Assembly: GCA_030604195.1 (NCBI GenBank)
Contig: JAUVWI010000028.1
Location: 1 to 42,033 of the forward strand
From: Spirochaetales bacterium
GTDB taxonomy: Bacteria; Spirochaetota; Spirochaetia; SZUA-6; DRHE01
DNA: 42,033 nucleotides
Reading direction: 5' to 3'
Positions 40,254 to 42,033 of this stretch are shown one piece after another (position 1 is the first letter of the stretch; every line of letters begins with the position of its first letter). The notes beneath the pieces are model-generated. The model made no database searches. It had not been told where the DNA came from and saw only the letters and a program-made list of their open reading frames with translations. The translations under genes and the position numbers were made by a program.

Positions 40254-41918
40254 ATGAATATTACCAGGCTGAAAGTCAAGAACTGGGGATTGAAGTATAA
40301 AATACTCTTCAGTTTTTTAATCATCTCCATTATTCCAATTATGGCTGCTTCCTATATCCAGTATAAAGAAAGTTCTAAATATATACTTAAGCTGGAACAG
40401 GACAGTCTTTCTGTTCATGCTGAAATAATCCGGAAACAGATCGATCTCTATTTCGATGACATGAAGAATGTCACCATGATGCTGGCCTTGAATCAGGAAA
40501 TTATCGAGCTGATGGTGAAAAAGGAAAAAAGTGAAGAGAAGGTTGATCAGGTTAATGGATTGCTGGACAGCGCCAAAATGATAAGTGACCGGGAATACTC
40601 GGCAATTTTTATTCTGGATGTAGATGGGGTCTGCGTGGCCTCTACTGACCGGCGTTTTATAAAAACAGATTATACATTCAGACCCTATTACTGGAATATT
40701 GTGGATATTGGCAATGTCTATTACATATCCAACTTTTCAATAGGCTTGAGAAGCCTGATACCCGGAGTTTTTATATCCGCGCCGATCAGGAATAACAATC
40801 ATGAACTTATCGGTGTAATGGTGTTAAAAGTGGCCGGTGCAGCGATCTGGCAGTTGATTGAAGATTTCAGCAGGGATTACCGCCTGCGCATAGCTGAGAA
40901 TGAAGATCTTTCCCAAGCCGATAATGTGATCTTTGAAGAAGAAAAATATTCAAAACCCTATCCGGAAGTTTACCTGGTTAACCAGGACGGCATTATTATA
41001 TCACACCGGGAAAGAGAGCTGGTATATAAGAGCCTGGACACCCTTTCGGAGGAGACTATTGACAGGATAATCAGCTCCAGGCAATTCCTGGAGAGAAAAA
41101 TAGAAAGCATCAATAACCCGGTGCTTAAAGAGCTGCATGAAGAGGCTGTTAAATATAAAAGACCGGTAGCCAGAACCTATTTTTATAATGATAGATGGAA
41201 TGTAATAGCAATTTCCCCCCTGGAAAATAAATCATGGAGTGTTGGAGTATCTCAGAGTTACAGTGAATTCAGTTTTTTAGCCAGAATTCTGCTTAATAAG
41301 ATGGTAATTTTATCCGGTTTTTTTATAGCAGGCATAATATTACTGGCCCTGTTGCTCAGTAAAATTATTACGAAACCAATGGTATATTTGATATCAATAA
41401 TTAAAGAACTGGGCAATAAGAAATGGTCGGCTAGAGTGGCGGTTAAAAGTCAGGATGAATTCGGCCTCCTGGGAAGGCAATTCAATCAACTGATCGATAT
41501 CATCGAGGAATACTCCAATAACCTGGAGGCTAAGGTAATAAAACGAACGGAAGAGATTACCCGGCTGCAGCAGGAGAATTTGCGATTAAGAATAATTGAG
41601 GAGAAGGAGCATATCTACGGTGATCTTCATGACTCTCTGGGCGCCAGGCTGACCAATATATTTATCTGTAATGATGTTGCTCAATCTGTTCCCGGCAAAG
41701 ATCATAAAAAAATAAAGGGAATGCTTGAAAGGATTGAAAGCAACTGTCAACTGGCAATCAGTGACTTAAAGGAGATAATATTAGATAAGGAGGATAGATA
41801 TAAAAGGATTGCTGATTTTCCGGGTATAATAATTCTTAATATTGAAAGAAGACTGAAGTTGAAAAACATCAATTTTGATTATTCGATTAAAAATCAGAAA
41901 AAGCTGATAGCCTATTGA
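40254..41918 (+). CDS. Sensor histidine kinase, stop before ATPase domain
   Basis: A 554-residue protein. First membrane segment about 16-36, extracytoplasmic dCache-like sensor about 37-340 (FILDVDGVCVASTDRRF, VFISAPIRNNNHELIGVMVL, YLVNQDGIIIS), second membrane segment about 345-365, HAMP (ITKPMVYLISII...), coiled coil, and a HisKA_3-type phosphoacceptor helix with His459 in GDLHDSLGARLTN. The chain stops at TGA 41916-41918 after the dimerisation helices, with no N, G1 or G2 box. The remaining 115 nt of the window show no ATPase domain in any frame I could read. It may be truncated, or the ATPase may lie beyond the edge in a broken gene. It follows the TRAP genes and probably senses the transported substrate. 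Confidence 0.8.
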   Translation: MNITRLKVKNWGLKYKILFSFLIISIIPIMAASYIQYKESSKYILKLEQDSLSVHAEIIRKQIDLYFDDMKNVTMMLALNQEIIELMVKKEKSEEKVDQVNGLLDSAKMISDREYSAIFILDVDGVCVASTDRRFIKTDYTFRPYYWNIVDIGNVYYISNFSIGLRSLIPGVFISAPIRNNNHELIGVMVLKVAGAAIWQLIEDFSRDYRLRIAENEDLSQADNVIFEEEKYSKPYPEVYLVNQDGIIISHRERELVYKSLDTLSEETIDRIISSRQFLERKIESINNPVLKELHEEAVKYKRPVARTYFYNDRWNVIAISPLENKSWSVGVSQSYSEFSFLARILLNKMVILSGFFIAGIILLALLLSKIITKPMVYLISIIKELGNKKWSARVAVKSQDEFGLLGRQFNQLIDIIEEYSNNLEAKVIKRTEEITRLQQENLRLRIIEEKEHIYGDLHDSLGARLTNIFICNDVAQSVPGKDHKKIKGMLERIESNCQLAISDLKEIILDKEDRYKRIADFPGIIILNIERRLKLKNINFDYSIKNQKKLIAY

Positions 41919-42033
41919 CTTAGCTCATCAGACTCTTTATATAGCAGGGAACTAAAACGGATGTAACAACAGGCTGTCCCGCAACTATGTCTGGAGCGAA
42001 TATTCATGCATCAGGAACCTTTTTTTTGCTTAG

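Noticed and set aside
1..42033. CRISPR array
   Set aside because: No regularly spaced direct repeats with unique spacers. The only tandem repeat (20785-20853) is contiguous and coding.

Overview
This window looks like a chromosomal segment of an anaerobic, probably spirochaetal, bacterium of moderate GC content. The assignment is inference. It rests on two exported binding proteins with Cys-less signal peptides ending FAGGQ, a PnrA/BMP-type purine nucleoside uptake system, a soluble CapD-type sugar dehydratase, DUF134/MinD-ferredoxin/NifX-like clusters, and a dense mix of SPOR, VWA and TRAP genes.

Layout. 1-1420 is an eroded accessory edge: an unrecognised ORF tail, a truncated YgiT/MqsA-type antitoxin, a transglutaminase-like fragment, and one apparently intact toxin-antitoxin pair with a palindromic operator. 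1714-4901 holds a small 2-TM protein, a PAP2 phosphatase and a multiply broken adenine deaminase gene. 4966-7497 (minus) is a cluster of DUF134 regulator, two MinD-ferredoxin ATPases and a NifX-like protein, similar in content to the ORP (orange protein) gene set. 7707-11443 encodes a three-subunit molybdenum hydroxylase of the xanthine dehydrogenase type, followed by tRNA-Pro(GGG). 12226-17077 (minus) is a BMP-family nucleoside ABC transporter. 17136-21175 (minus) has ligA, an RlpA-like/SPOR envelope protein and a small exported protein. 21251-29506 (plus) runs from a VWA/FHA-like/PIG-L membrane protein through a NusG paralogue to nucleotide-sugar genes (CapD dehydratase, DegT aminotransferase, phosphomannomutase, ManA). 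29605-32002 is a second DUF5320/DUF134/Mrp/NifX-like locus. 32214-37095 has assorted single genes. 37251-41918 is a TRAP transporter (dctPQM-like) followed by a sensor kinase that stops before its ATPase domain.

The main unexplained signal is a small structured repeat found in four copies: 3296-3366 (minus), 13098-13217 (minus), 23979-24094 (plus) and 32068-32183 (plus). Each copy is preceded on its own strand by TATG, starts CTAT, and ends TGGG or GGGG. The copies share paired segments, some with compensatory base changes. One copy sits exactly between the two His-Ile codon pairs of the adenine deaminase HxH motif. Another now appears to supply the ribosome binding site, GTG start and first codons of a nucleoside permease. 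I recognise no known family. A non-autonomous, hairpin-ended mobile element or a mobile structured RNA are the leading ideas.

Functional themes. Purine uptake and oxidation: the ABC system imports nucleosides or bases and the Mo-hydroxylase oxidises hypoxanthine/xanthine, while adenine deamination by this locus has been lost. Metal-cluster ATPase systems: two separate NifX-like/MinD/Mrp loci, each with its own DUF134 regulator and nearby palindrome. Surface polysaccharide: the NusG paralogue probably aids transcription of the long sugar operon.
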